From the NCBI RefSeq assembly GCF_030407815.1, contig NZ_JASDCS010000008.1, positions 1 through 64,000 of the forward strand: a stretch of 64,000 bases of DNA, read 5' to 3'. Of the stretch, positions 39,401-47,253 are shown in pieces. The notes beneath the pieces were generated by a model. The model was not told the origin of the DNA and did no database searches. It saw only the letters and a program-made list of their open reading frames with translations. Made by a program: the position numbers and the translations under genes. Position 1 is the stretch's first letter, and every line of letters begins with the position of its first letter. This stretch comes from Psychrobacter sp. APC 3281 (lineage in GTDB: Bacteria > Pseudomonadota > Gammaproteobacteria > Pseudomonadales > Moraxellaceae).

Positions 39401-39977
39401 TATTGGGATTATATGAGTTGCTTGGACTATCAGTGAAAGTTTCTAGATTTTGAGTGTTGTTGTTTTGAGCATTGGCATTTTGCGTCGTCGAGTTTTTAGA
39501 TCCTGACTTTGTCGAGTTGGGTTTTTTAATTCCCAAGCTCTGTTCGCTATAGTCGTCCAATACTGACTGATCAATGATGCCTTGTTCTACTGCTTTTTTT
39601 AGACGTAGCGCATCTAGAGCCATATCTAGCTGAGTATCGTCATCTGACAATGTAGCTGATTGCTTGATAGATGCTTGATCATTCGCACTTTGACTATTGT
39701 TAGTCTGGTTACTAGCCATTTGACTGCTATCAGTTTGGTCAGCAGCAGATGAGTTGGTGATAGCCGTATCGTTTATATTATTAATGGTATCTGCCATTGC
39801 CGCAGGTGCTATACCGAAGAAACTGGTCGCAAGCGCAGTGCACAGTGCAGAGCGTCTGAAATTTTTACGCGGCTCTGCTGGATATGTACCTGGATTATTA
39901 CTATCGTTTTGGATTATGGCTGTGTCACGCTGCATCATGAGACCCTTGCATGCTCGAGTTGAAGGCTGCTTTATCAT
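36432..39977 (-). CDS. tamA: Translocation and assembly module subunit TamA, greatly enlarged
   Basis: TamA is an Omp85-family outer-membrane barrel with three POTRA domains that works with TamB. The signal peptide (about 39-62) follows a 38-residue charged stretch. Residues 63-395 are Asn/Ser/Asp/Gln-rich and low in complexity. POTRA domains lie at about 405-660. The barrel (about 850-1181) has the GLGYGTDTGVR entry and the L6 motif SIRGYDYESLSP, and ends LHFFIGSPL. E. coli TamA has about 577 residues, this one 1181. Besides the N-terminal segment, about 175 residues (663-838) are inserted in POTRA3, between TRYFNTVNVESILP and VPLYVFVYADKPRDAQVG. The ATG has AGGA at a good distance. It lies upstream of tamB in the same operon. 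Confidence 0.93.
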   Translation of the reverse strand: MIKQPSTRACKGLMMQRDTAIIQNDSNNPGTYPAEPRKNFRRSALCTALATSFFGIAPAAMADTINNINDTAITNSSAADQTDSSQMASNQTNNSQSANDQASIKQSATLSDDDTQLDMALDALRLKKAVEQGIIDQSVLDDYSEQSLGIKKPNSTKSGSKNSTTQNANAQNNNTQNLETFTDSPSNSYNPNNAQSIASNDDLLQQATEIQQQGYQMMTPEQIDRELAAMDAQNAQDIDSINISNNDSGFDAPIATLDDTTSPIGLDVELDATNLPAPSNLDTLGRNETTQEQASTAEGMSRPIEVSGAVSNEDVARNEAFVKNESGLTTDDSSDELIAGTNVPANVEGTTTDIINPNDYLPDYQNDTQAVDQSIEQANRPRPRARNRGNIVTRLYNRFFNDGGVVALPNVETTIYLEQVSAEDSPNGKAQLIEADNDIQPMKNIKAALDDTSVQSVIDFTAALPRLRETAQNAAKAVGYYEVELRLTQPDRDTVNVVIEELGEPVLVDSRIIEIRGEGSEQEEFASLEADLPPQEGDIFNHRVYKSSKAALESLSNTYGYFDQYWLNKSVDIILPDNKADVSLVYNTGDRYEFDDVVFFTYDKETNTLTQDPDKLPVELSLLQQLYGFTPGEPFYRPAVTKFSNDLSATRYFNTVNVESILPPTDSSEAGTLAFDNAATEGNDTLDDDINNVDNDGVTGLNSNDGAAVSNVTASKEDTVNDNSDIGVESDNALSANSGETVNEADIAAIDFEADEATLDKLQAIRQKAERLSRLPNDRVLDEKDQEADNLLGKISDSISNVAQKIFPDEKSLIADENFVPPTLAGRKTPQDVAESKKVPLYVFVYADKPRDAQVGLGYGTDTGVRATAKIDYNLLNRQGYQAGAETEVSRISKNVAVYASRPWNHPLDDKLDGRLTYEEEVIDQGEGNFDLSTTTLKAALARNIRSDTGWNRSYSVRYRLDELETGVDGAALDDLPIRFTSSSPKQRALLFGYGMNKTDTDNATNPTQGMRQYYSIEAGTDSAFSDTDMAIIRAGVSGIYSFGEDKKHQVLGSANAGYIWADDFYDVPYKLRFFAGGDQSIRGYDYESLSPLDKGYLTGGQVLAVGSAEYNYEFKPGFRGAFFTDVGNAYDKDFDTETKVGVGVGIRWASPVGMVRVDVAAGVTEESIPVRLHFFIGSPL

Positions 39978-40460
39978 CTTTACGTCCTATCAGCTCACGC
40001 GGCACAATCTTATTAACGATAACGATCGTCAAGTCTGACCGGTGAATAAACTTATAGCAGTTATCTGCAATTAATGGTTTACTACTTTAATTTTATGACT
40101 GGTTATCTATAGTGTCGGCTTTAGCACTGTATGTCTACTGCCTTATAAGGCTACTAGCTTAGAGAAGACTACTAGTTTATAGATAGCGTTGATGGGTAGC
40201 AGCCTTTGTTTTCACTACTATTTATACCCTAAAACGCAATCACATAAAATTTATAAATCATAACTTAGTTAAATATCGAATCATAGCATTGACTGCATGT
40301 ATTTTCACCGAAGCCTTGCTATTATACGGCTTAATATTGATAAAACCTATGCTATATCTTGATATAGTTTTTAATAAAATTTACGATTATTATCATAAAA
40401 AAATTGTCGTTCAGCGCCGCGCTTTTCTTTATTAGTCGCGATTTATCTGTAGGAATGTCC
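39978..40460. other. Divergent intergenic region tamA / MFS transporter
   Basis: No gene is seen in these 483 bp between two divergent starts. It is AT-rich, with frequent stops. Promoters of both genes must lie here, but I found no -35/-10 pair good enough to name. The open frame of the MFS gene enters the last 57 bp. Confidence 0.45.
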
Positions 40461-41792
40461 ATGTCCAACCAGTTTCAGTTATTCAAGCGTCGTCGTTTTA
40501 GCGCTATGTTTTTCACCCAGTTTTTGGGCGCATTCAATGACAATATTTTTAAGCAGGCGCTCATACTCGTGCTGACTTATACTGCCGCCAGTAAATTGGG
40601 CGTAGAGGTCAGCATCCTTAATAACTTGGCCGCCATGTTATTTATCCTGCCCTACTTTTTGTTTTCTGCTTTGGCAGGACAGATTGCTGATAAGTATGAA
40701 AAGTCAAAGCTTACGCAGTTTATTAAACTCCTTGAGCTAGTCATTATGGCAGTTGCCGCGGTGGGTTTTGTCTTTGAATGGTATGCACTGCTATTTGTCG
40801 CGTTGTTTTTGATGGGTACACATTCGACTTTCTTTGGACCGATCAAATACGCTTATCTGCCGCAAGCGATGAAAGAAGATGAACTGGTCGGCGCCAACGG
40901 CCTTTTTCAGATGGGTACTTCGCTGGCTATTTTAGTCGGTATGATTGTCGCTGGTATTTTGACTCAGCTATCACAATCCCTATATTGGATTAGTGCCACG
41001 GTGTTGGTTGTCGCTGTTTTAGGATATTTAGCCGCACGCTATATCCCTAATATGCCAGCGATGCAGCCTGACCTGAAGATTAACTGGAATATTATTACAA
41101 CCAGCTTAGCCACTGTACGTTACTTATACTCTTTGCCTTTTTTGTTCTTTATCATTCTTGGCAACAGCTGGTTTTGGTTTTATGGGGCGACGTTTTTGAC
41201 CCAAGTGCCAGAATTCAGCAAGGTAATTTTGCTTGGTGATGAGTCAGTCGTTATTTTCTTACTCACATTGTTTTCTGTTGGCGTGTCGATCGGTTCGGTA
41301 CTTTGCAAAACCTTGACCAAAAACAAAGTCAGCTTGCGTCTATTGCCCTTTGGTATTGCTGGATTAAGTATCTTTGCTATTGATTTGTATTTTTCACTTT
41401 CAGGTTTAGATATAAATGTGAATAATGACACATTACTTAGCATTGGTGATTTGTTTAATATAAGTGGTAGCTGGCGTGTCTTCGCGGATTTATTCTTATT
41501 AGGGTTCAGCGGTGGTTTGTATATCGTACCGCTATATGCTTCTATGCAAGCCTACGCACCTAAGAGTCATCGAGCACGTATTGTTGGCGCGAATAATATT
41601 TTTAATGCGATATTTATGGTTACCTCAGCGATTTTTGCGATTGTTATCTTAAACGTCTTAGGGTTTACGCTACCGCAGCTATTTTTGGTGACAGGGCTAT
41701 TGAATATTGTGTTTGGCGCATTTTTATACATCAAACTCAATAAGCATATTAAGTATGCCGTTATCCAAACCAACGATGGTATAGCGCCTTAA
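40461..41792 (+). CDS. MFS transporter, LplT-like (lysophospholipid transporter family)
   Basis: This 443-residue protein has about 12 membrane segments. Its N-terminus, FSAMFFTQFLGAFNDNIFKQAL, is the signature of the LplT branch of the major facilitator superfamily, with GQIADKYEKSKLTQ as the cytosolic 2-3 loop. LplT flips lysophospholipids across the inner membrane for re-acylation. In many bacteria the same domain is fused to Aas acyltransferase; here it stands alone and no aas gene is adjacent. The open frame starts 19 codons earlier, but AGGA at 40451-40454 sits six bases before the ATG at 40461, which also gives the family-typical MSNQFQLFK start. The substrate is inferred from the family. 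Confidence 0.82.
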   Translation: MSNQFQLFKRRRFSAMFFTQFLGAFNDNIFKQALILVLTYTAASKLGVEVSILNNLAAMLFILPYFLFSALAGQIADKYEKSKLTQFIKLLELVIMAVAAVGFVFEWYALLFVALFLMGTHSTFFGPIKYAYLPQAMKEDELVGANGLFQMGTSLAILVGMIVAGILTQLSQSLYWISATVLVVAVLGYLAARYIPNMPAMQPDLKINWNIITTSLATVRYLYSLPFLFFIILGNSWFWFYGATFLTQVPEFSKVILLGDESVVIFLLTLFSVGVSIGSVLCKTLTKNKVSLRLLPFGIAGLSIFAIDLYFSLSGLDINVNNDTLLSIGDLFNISGSWRVFADLFLLGFSGGLYIVPLYASMQAYAPKSHRARIVGANNIFNAIFMVTSAIFAIVILNVLGFTLPQLFLVTGLLNIVFGAFLYIKLNKHIKYAVIQTNDGIAP

Positions 41793-42020
41793 ATAAGTTT
41801 GGCTCCATAGATATAGTCTAATGTTGGGCTGATGACTTCGTCATTATGATAGCTATAGCAGTCTACCAACCATCTATAGATTATTTATGGGCTACCTAGA
41901 CAGTAATATTCGAGCCGATAATTTGGATTGTTTGTTATAGTAATACGCATTATGCCGTTGCTTTTAGACGGTAACACACTTTATTTTATTGACAGTTTTT
42001 AACACCATCAGGAGTGAGTT

Positions 42021-42665
42021 ATGACCCTGCGTCCTTTATCTAAAATAGACCAGTTGTTACTTGGGGTCGATAAGGCATTACGAGCTATCGTGCCACATTC
42101 TAATCCAAGCACGCGTCCGCTGCCCGTCAGTAGCGATGAGATTCCTGAGCTGACCATTACAGAGGCGCGGCACGTCTCAGGTCTTATGCGTATCAATCAT
42201 ACAGGTGAAGTATGTGCGCAAGGTCTATACCATGGCCAAGCGTTTGCCGCAAAAGATAGTGGTGTCAAACAAGCCATGCAACAATCGGCCGAAGAAGAAG
42301 TCGATCATTTGGTCTGGTGCGAGACTCGTCTAAGCGAACTTGGTAGCCATGCCAGCGTATTTACGCCGCTTTGGTACGGTATGTCTTTTGGACTCGGTGC
42401 GGTAGCAGGCGCGATCTCAAACGAGTTTAGTCTAGGGTTTGTAGCGGAGACAGAAGCGCAGGTCAGCGAGCATCTACAGGATCATATCAAGCAGTTACCT
42501 GAACATGATCAGCGCTCAAAAGAAATACTGGCACAAATGGATAAAGAGGAGCTGCATCATCGTGAGCTAGCACTTGCAAGTGGCGGCGCTGCTTTATCTC
42601 CTCCAGTACGTCGAACCATGCGATGGATGGCAAATCGTATGAAAGATACCGCTTATCACTTATAG
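42021..42665 (+). CDS. coq7: 3-demethoxyubiquinol 3-hydroxylase (Coq7)
   Basis: Coq7 is a di-iron membrane-bound monooxygenase that adds the C6 hydroxyl in ubiquinone synthesis under aerobic conditions. The 214-residue protein has the iron ligands of the family: Glu in MRINHTGEVCAQGLY, E-x-x-H in EEEVDHLVWCETRL, Glu in FVAETEAQVSEHL and E-x-x-H in KEELHHRELALASGG. AGGAG lies seven bases before the ATG. It replaces UbiF of enteric bacteria, as usual in Moraxellaceae and Pseudomonas. The gene is alone between the MFS gene and the TPR-like gene, all on the plus strand with gaps above 200 bp. No other ubiquinone gene is in the window. Confidence 0.96.
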   Translation: MTLRPLSKIDQLLLGVDKALRAIVPHSNPSTRPLPVSSDEIPELTITEARHVSGLMRINHTGEVCAQGLYHGQAFAAKDSGVKQAMQQSAEEEVDHLVWCETRLSELGSHASVFTPLWYGMSFGLGAVAGAISNEFSLGFVAETEAQVSEHLQDHIKQLPEHDQRSKEILAQMDKEELHHRELALASGGAALSPPVRRTMRWMANRMKDTAYHL

Positions 42666-42900
42666 CTTATGGTTACAGGTACTGTTGTTAGTTGCTGTCA
42701 TAATATTCTTGCTAATCAGTGGCTGCACAGATTTACGTAGGTTTGCTTAATTCTAGCGATTAACAATCCTACCACAGATAGCGTGAAGCTTAATTTGCTA
42801 CGGTATTAAAAATTTGTACGATTTTGCAGCAATGCGCTATTTATATTACCGTCCAATCAATGAATAACAACCAAATAAATTAAACAAGGTAACGATTTCT

Positions 42901-44025
42901 ATGAAAGCGATTCTCTCTAGTAGCCACTCTATTAAGTCACCGAAGTTTGCAACGTTGACCGTTATGGCTGCAACCTGTGCCATGCTGTTATCTGCACCCG
43001 TGAATGCAGCAGAAACTGATGCCACTGCAACAGCTGTACCTAGTGCGATGGACTCAAGCAAACGTGTGATTCGTCTTGCTCGTCCTAATGCAGCCATTAG
43101 TCCTGCTCAAGCCAATGCCGCTCAAACAAGCTTGCCAGCAACACCTGCGAGCAACAGCCAGCCGACTAATGCGCAAACAACTAACATGCAACTAAGCGGC
43201 ACTCTGCAAAACAATGCATCTGTTAGCACTGCTCAACTTCAAACACCGCAAATGATGTCGCCTGCTGCTGCACCTGTCATGAACGGCACTACTCGTGTCT
43301 ATGAGCCTGGTCCAATGACAGCTACCGGTATCGACTTGCGTAGCGGACAACTTCCGAATATTCCTACACCGCAAGTACAGCTCTCAGACATGAGCTTTGT
43401 TAAAACTGTACTGATTCCACAACAAAAAGGGTTAGGTACTGATAAGCTTGATGTCAGCTTATTAGACGATTTCATCGCTGACGTATCCCCTAATGCGCGC
43501 CACTATCCACCAAACTTCCCTAACCGCACACAGCGTCATTACACTCGTGAAAAAATCAAAGTATTAGCGGATTGGATCGAACCTTATGCTAAGTCGCCAA
43601 ATGCTTCTTATGATGTGTTGCTTCGTGCTGCTAAGCTAAACGGCATGGGTCGTAATCTAGATTTGGGTTCAGACTACACGGTACGTGGTGGTCAGTATGT
43701 CGATCGCGCTATCAAGCTGCAACCTGATAGTGGTGAGGCTAACTTCCTATACGGCATGATGCTATCAGAAGGTGGCGGTTTCAAAGAAGGTCAAAAGTAT
43801 CTAGACCGAGCTGTCGCTTTAGGGTACACCGAAGCAGAACAAAGCTTAGCACAGTCAGATTTACTTAGTGACCGCCGTGCTAATGCGTTAGAGCGCCTAC
43901 GTCGTCTTGAAGGGCAATACCCTAACAATACTGTTATTCCTCAACAAATCAAACTCGTTGAAGAAGGTAAGTTCTACATTTGGGATATTCCTGCCCCTGA
44001 CATCAGTGTAAAACCAGGTGCTTAG
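42901..44025 (+). CDS. Secreted TPR-like repeat protein
   Basis: This 374-residue protein starts with a Sec signal peptide (1-36 or 37, FATLTVMAATCAMLLSAPVN, cleavage near NA-AE). A flexible Ala/Thr/Gln/Asn-rich stretch runs to about 160. The C-terminal half is helical with TPR/Sel1-like units: SYDVLLRAAKLNGMGRNLDLG, AIKLQPDSGEANFLYGMMLSEGG and KEGQKYLDRAVALGYTEAEQSLAQS. It is probably periplasmic or attached to the envelope and acts through protein contacts. I do not recognise the family more exactly and give no function. AAGG lies upstream of the ATG. A strong terminator follows the gene. Confidence 0.7.
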   Translation: MKAILSSSHSIKSPKFATLTVMAATCAMLLSAPVNAAETDATATAVPSAMDSSKRVIRLARPNAAISPAQANAAQTSLPATPASNSQPTNAQTTNMQLSGTLQNNASVSTAQLQTPQMMSPAAAPVMNGTTRVYEPGPMTATGIDLRSGQLPNIPTPQVQLSDMSFVKTVLIPQQKGLGTDKLDVSLLDDFIADVSPNARHYPPNFPNRTQRHYTREKIKVLADWIEPYAKSPNASYDVLLRAAKLNGMGRNLDLGSDYTVRGGQYVDRAIKLQPDSGEANFLYGMMLSEGGGFKEGQKYLDRAVALGYTEAEQSLAQSDLLSDRRANALERLRRLEGQYPNNTVIPQQIKLVEEGKFYIWDIPAPDISVKPGA

Positions 44026-44136
44026 AAATTTTGTACTTTTTGAGATTAGCTATTGAGGGTTTGATTCAAAAGATATTTGTTTCATAAGACTTTCACTAGG
44101 TCAAATCTCTAATAAATAATCTAAGCTTCAAATACC

Positions 44137-44179
44137 AAGCGCTTTTGTTTTATATCTATAAGACAAAAGCGCTTTTTTT
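44137..44179 (+). terminator. Terminator after the TPR-like gene
   Basis: AAGCGCTTTTGT (44137-44148) pairs perfectly with ACAAAAGCGCTT (44163-44174), followed by five more T residues. Confidence 0.88.
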
Positions 44180-44272
44180 CGACTAGCAGAAACCCATTCG
44201 TTTTAAAACATGCTTTTGTAGAACTGCAAATGAATAGTCTAACGCCAAAAGTTGCGCTACACTCATTATCAA

Positions 44273-44300
44273 TTGCTACTTTCATTATTGATACTATCAT
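44273..44300 (+). promoter_or_regulatory. Candidate promoter of the lipoprotein hydrolase gene
   Basis: TTGCTA (44273-44278) and TATCAT (44295-44300) are 16 bases apart, matching four and five of six consensus positions. Transcription would start near 44307, shortly before the ATG at 44325. Confidence 0.45.
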
Positions 44301-44324
44301 AACCACCGTTTATTGGACTGACTT

Positions 44325-46802
44325 ATGACTTTCGCTGGCTTTAGCAAACGGACAGTAATGCATATTAATAAAAAAACCCTGCCCATTACGTCACTTATGC
44401 TTTTGGCGGCAGCAGTATTGCTACCAGCGTGTAGTACGGTGACGGTAGATAAACAAGCCTCGGCCAAGACTATCTCAGCGCAGCGTGGCAATATCGTCAC
44501 TGACAATGCGCTAAGCAGCGATACAGCATCTGCTTTGTTATCAGCAGGACTGAATGAGCAAGCCTGTATGCAGCAATTTGATTTATGCTTGACTCAGCTC
44601 TCTGACAGTATGCTTAACAAGCACTATCGCCCTGCTTTGGCTATTTTTGCAGAACTACACTATGCAAAAGCGCGTCAACTATCTGACTCAAAAAACTGTC
44701 GTAATGCACTTGCACGCCCGCCACTTGATCCATATTACGCTAATGCACCCTTAAGTGATGAGGATTCAAAAACACAACAAAAACAAACCGACCTGTGTTT
44801 AACCGATTATCAAGCAAGGTTGTTTGATGCCGTCAAATACAGCTATACCTATCTGTTTTATGACAGTTTGACCCATGACTTTGAAGGTGCAGAGCAAAAC
44901 AGTAATAGCCATCGTGCGCAAAACCGTATTCCAAATGACAATGACATCCAAACCCAAGACATTTATAACGCTGCTAGTAACGACGTTATTACTCAAATCT
45001 ACCAATCGACTGAAAACGCCAATAAATTGATGGGTGATACAACAGTAGAATATCTGCCGATAACTTCTACCAAACGTGACAATACTGATGAAGCAGCGAT
45101 TGCCAATCGACCACCGCTAAAGGGCAAAGCAACAGACCAAGTCAAAGTCATGAAAGTTACCGTAGATGACTATAACCTCGACATTTATTTGCCCAACGAA
45201 AACAACTATCTGCAAAATGCTCATAAACAAACTTCCGCTTTGGCAGACTTATCATCCACTTATGAGCTGCGACTCTCCGGTCTCAATTCCGTGAGTAAGC
45301 GTCCCGGTTTAGGCATCAGCTTGGTAGCATCGTTGGATGATCGCTACACCACCACAATCCGTCAGTTGTTGGTTGCCTCCTTATCTGGTCGACTGACAAA
45401 TGAAGATAAAAATACGGACGACAGTGAGCCAAGCTCTCGTATTTATCCCACTGGACATCTGCTATTGACTGGGCTGATTAAGCCAGATGGCGATAGCGTA
45501 TTAGATGCGCTGAGCAGTCGTAAGCTTGATATTCATTTATATAATCCGTACCAAACCGAATCCGTCAATATTCTCAATGATGACTACCCACTGGCAGCCA
45601 ACTTTTCGGCGGGATATGGATTATGGCTATCAGAGAACCAGTTAGATGGCGTAGGCTATTTAAACTTGATTACGCGCCAACCAGATGCTCAGCTGCCCAA
45701 ACTCTTTATGCTTGAGCCTTATGATCCTGATAAACGCGTGTTGATTATGTTGCACGGGCTGGCTTCTAGTCCAGCCACATGGGTAAATCTGACCAACGAT
45801 ATTCTTAATGATGACAAGCTGCGTGACAATTACCAAGTTTGGCAAATATTCTATCCAACCAATCTGCCTATTTTAGAAAATCGTTATCAGATTCAGCAGT
45901 TAATCAACAGCACCTACCAGCAGACTGATCCTGACGGAAAAAATCGTGCCAGTCAAAACAGTGTGATTATCAGTCATAGTATGGGTGCCATTATTGCTCG
46001 CATGATGCTGTCTGATGAAAATTTAGTCGATGATTTAGATAAACTCAATGACAAAGACATCCTCTCTAGCAATGAGAAACAGCAAATCCGTAACGCGCTC
46101 AAGACTTCTTTTGGCGAAGATGAGTTAAAGGAACGATTTGAGCTACAGGCCCTACCACAAGTAGACACCGCTGTTTTTCTATCTGCACCTTTCCGTGGTA
46201 CCGATTATGCAGATCGTTGGTTTACCCGTGCGCTACGCCGCATCGTTTACTTACCTGTAGGTTTGGTCAAAACGTTCACTGATAACTTAGCGACCATTGC
46301 CACACAAGGCGATTTGGCACAAAACCCACTAGGCGCATTGTATTTGCAGAACGGTGCCAGCCAGTTAAGTGACAAGTCTTCTTTTATAGAGTTAACCAAA
46401 GACATCACTATGAATGAGCGGATCACTTACCATTCAATCATTGCCAATAACGATGCCGATATCACTAAAGGACTGGCACAGACGCAACCAAACGGTGCCA
46501 AGATTGATTTGTCTCAAGCGGTAGAAGACAATTCTGGAAATGAAACAGCGAGCGCTGATGTTAGCGATAATACTGAGACATCACAGCTACCACCCGAGCC
46601 GCTTGTTGCTGCTGTGACGGTCAATGATGATATCAGTCAAGCACTGACCGAGCGTTTGTCAGATGGTATCGTTCCTTATAACAGTGCCCATCTCGATGGC
46701 GCCGCGTCTGAGACAATTATCAATGGCGGTCATAGTATCCAGACCAATCCGCAGACCATTTTAACGTTGCGAAGAATTTTGCATAAGCAGCTACAAGAAT
46801 GA
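44325..46802 (+). CDS. Large lipoprotein with alpha/beta-hydrolase domain
   Basis: This 825-residue protein has a lipoprotein signal ending in the lipobox LPAC (Cys36), so it is lipid-anchored in the envelope. The C-terminal half is an alpha/beta hydrolase. RVLIMLHGLASSPATWVNL (oxyanion region, His477) is followed by the nucleophile elbow ISHSMGAIIARM (Ser552) and AVFLSAPFRGTDYADRW. A late NGGHSIQTNPQTI segment (near 800) probably carries the catalytic His. The first 440 residues have no known domain; their Cys-rich start (ACMQQFDLCLTQ, KNCRNAL) may form disulfides. The substrate is unknown; ester or lipid hydrolysis is likely. The start at 44325 or the ATG at 44358 (shorter signal, CGGA upstream) are both possible. 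Confidence 0.8.
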   Translation: MTFAGFSKRTVMHINKKTLPITSLMLLAAAVLLPACSTVTVDKQASAKTISAQRGNIVTDNALSSDTASALLSAGLNEQACMQQFDLCLTQLSDSMLNKHYRPALAIFAELHYAKARQLSDSKNCRNALARPPLDPYYANAPLSDEDSKTQQKQTDLCLTDYQARLFDAVKYSYTYLFYDSLTHDFEGAEQNSNSHRAQNRIPNDNDIQTQDIYNAASNDVITQIYQSTENANKLMGDTTVEYLPITSTKRDNTDEAAIANRPPLKGKATDQVKVMKVTVDDYNLDIYLPNENNYLQNAHKQTSALADLSSTYELRLSGLNSVSKRPGLGISLVASLDDRYTTTIRQLLVASLSGRLTNEDKNTDDSEPSSRIYPTGHLLLTGLIKPDGDSVLDALSSRKLDIHLYNPYQTESVNILNDDYPLAANFSAGYGLWLSENQLDGVGYLNLITRQPDAQLPKLFMLEPYDPDKRVLIMLHGLASSPATWVNLTNDILNDDKLRDNYQVWQIFYPTNLPILENRYQIQQLINSTYQQTDPDGKNRASQNSVIISHSMGAIIARMMLSDENLVDDLDKLNDKDILSSNEKQQIRNALKTSFGEDELKERFELQALPQVDTAVFLSAPFRGTDYADRWFTRALRRIVYLPVGLVKTFTDNLATIATQGDLAQNPLGALYLQNGASQLSDKSSFIELTKDITMNERITYHSIIANNDADITKGLAQTQPNGAKIDLSQAVEDNSGNETASADVSDNTETSQLPPEPLVAAVTVNDDISQALTERLSDGIVPYNSAHLDGAASETIINGGHSIQTNPQTILTLRRILHKQLQE

Positions 46803-47253
46803 TGTAGATTTTTGTTATTTCACGAGGTTTTTGATGTGCAAATCGTAACCTTTAAACATCAGTTATAGGTTTCGGATAAGCAGTATGTTCACGCATACTG
46901 CTTTGTTTTTAATAATATTAATTTTATTTTTCAATGTTTGAATTATGTTATTTTGATGACTGTTAGGTCTGCAACAGACAGACTGGGTTGCTTGCGTGTA
47001 TATCTAGGTGAGCGCATAATATATCTATAGCACATGACAGTAATATGTAAATTTATAAGGACATAAATTATTCAATTCAGCTAAACAGTGAGTCGCAAAC
47101 TTAGCCACAATTTATGTCTAATGGAGCTAAGTCCACGTCACTGAGCTATTGCCCGTAATGCTTGCCACTTTGATCGATGGATAGTTACGGACAGTTACTT
47201 GAGCGTTGTATGGAAGTCAGCGCTATTCAGCTAACAGATGAGAGTAACCGTTT
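46803..47253 (+). other. Intergenic region upstream of cydA
   Basis: This 451-bp stretch begins with the terminator at 46878-46910. The rest should contain the cyd promoter. I found no convincing sigma-70 pair, Anr/FNR box or small ORF. Confidence 0.45.
46878..46910 (+). terminator. Terminator after the lipoprotein hydrolase gene
   Basis: AAGCAGTATG (46878-46887) pairs perfectly with CATACTGCTT (46894-46903) around a 6-base loop, followed by TGTTTTT. Confidence 0.85.

Noticed and set aside
39867-39977. Twin-arginine signal in TamA (FRRSALCTALATS)
   Set aside because: The motif lacks the S-R-R-x-F-L-K pattern and outer-membrane barrels use Sec. The RR is most likely just the charged n-region.
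47170-47183. TTGAT-containing site upstream of cydA as a possible Anr/FNR box
   Set aside because: Only the left half (TTGATCGATGG) matches; the right half lacks ATCAA.
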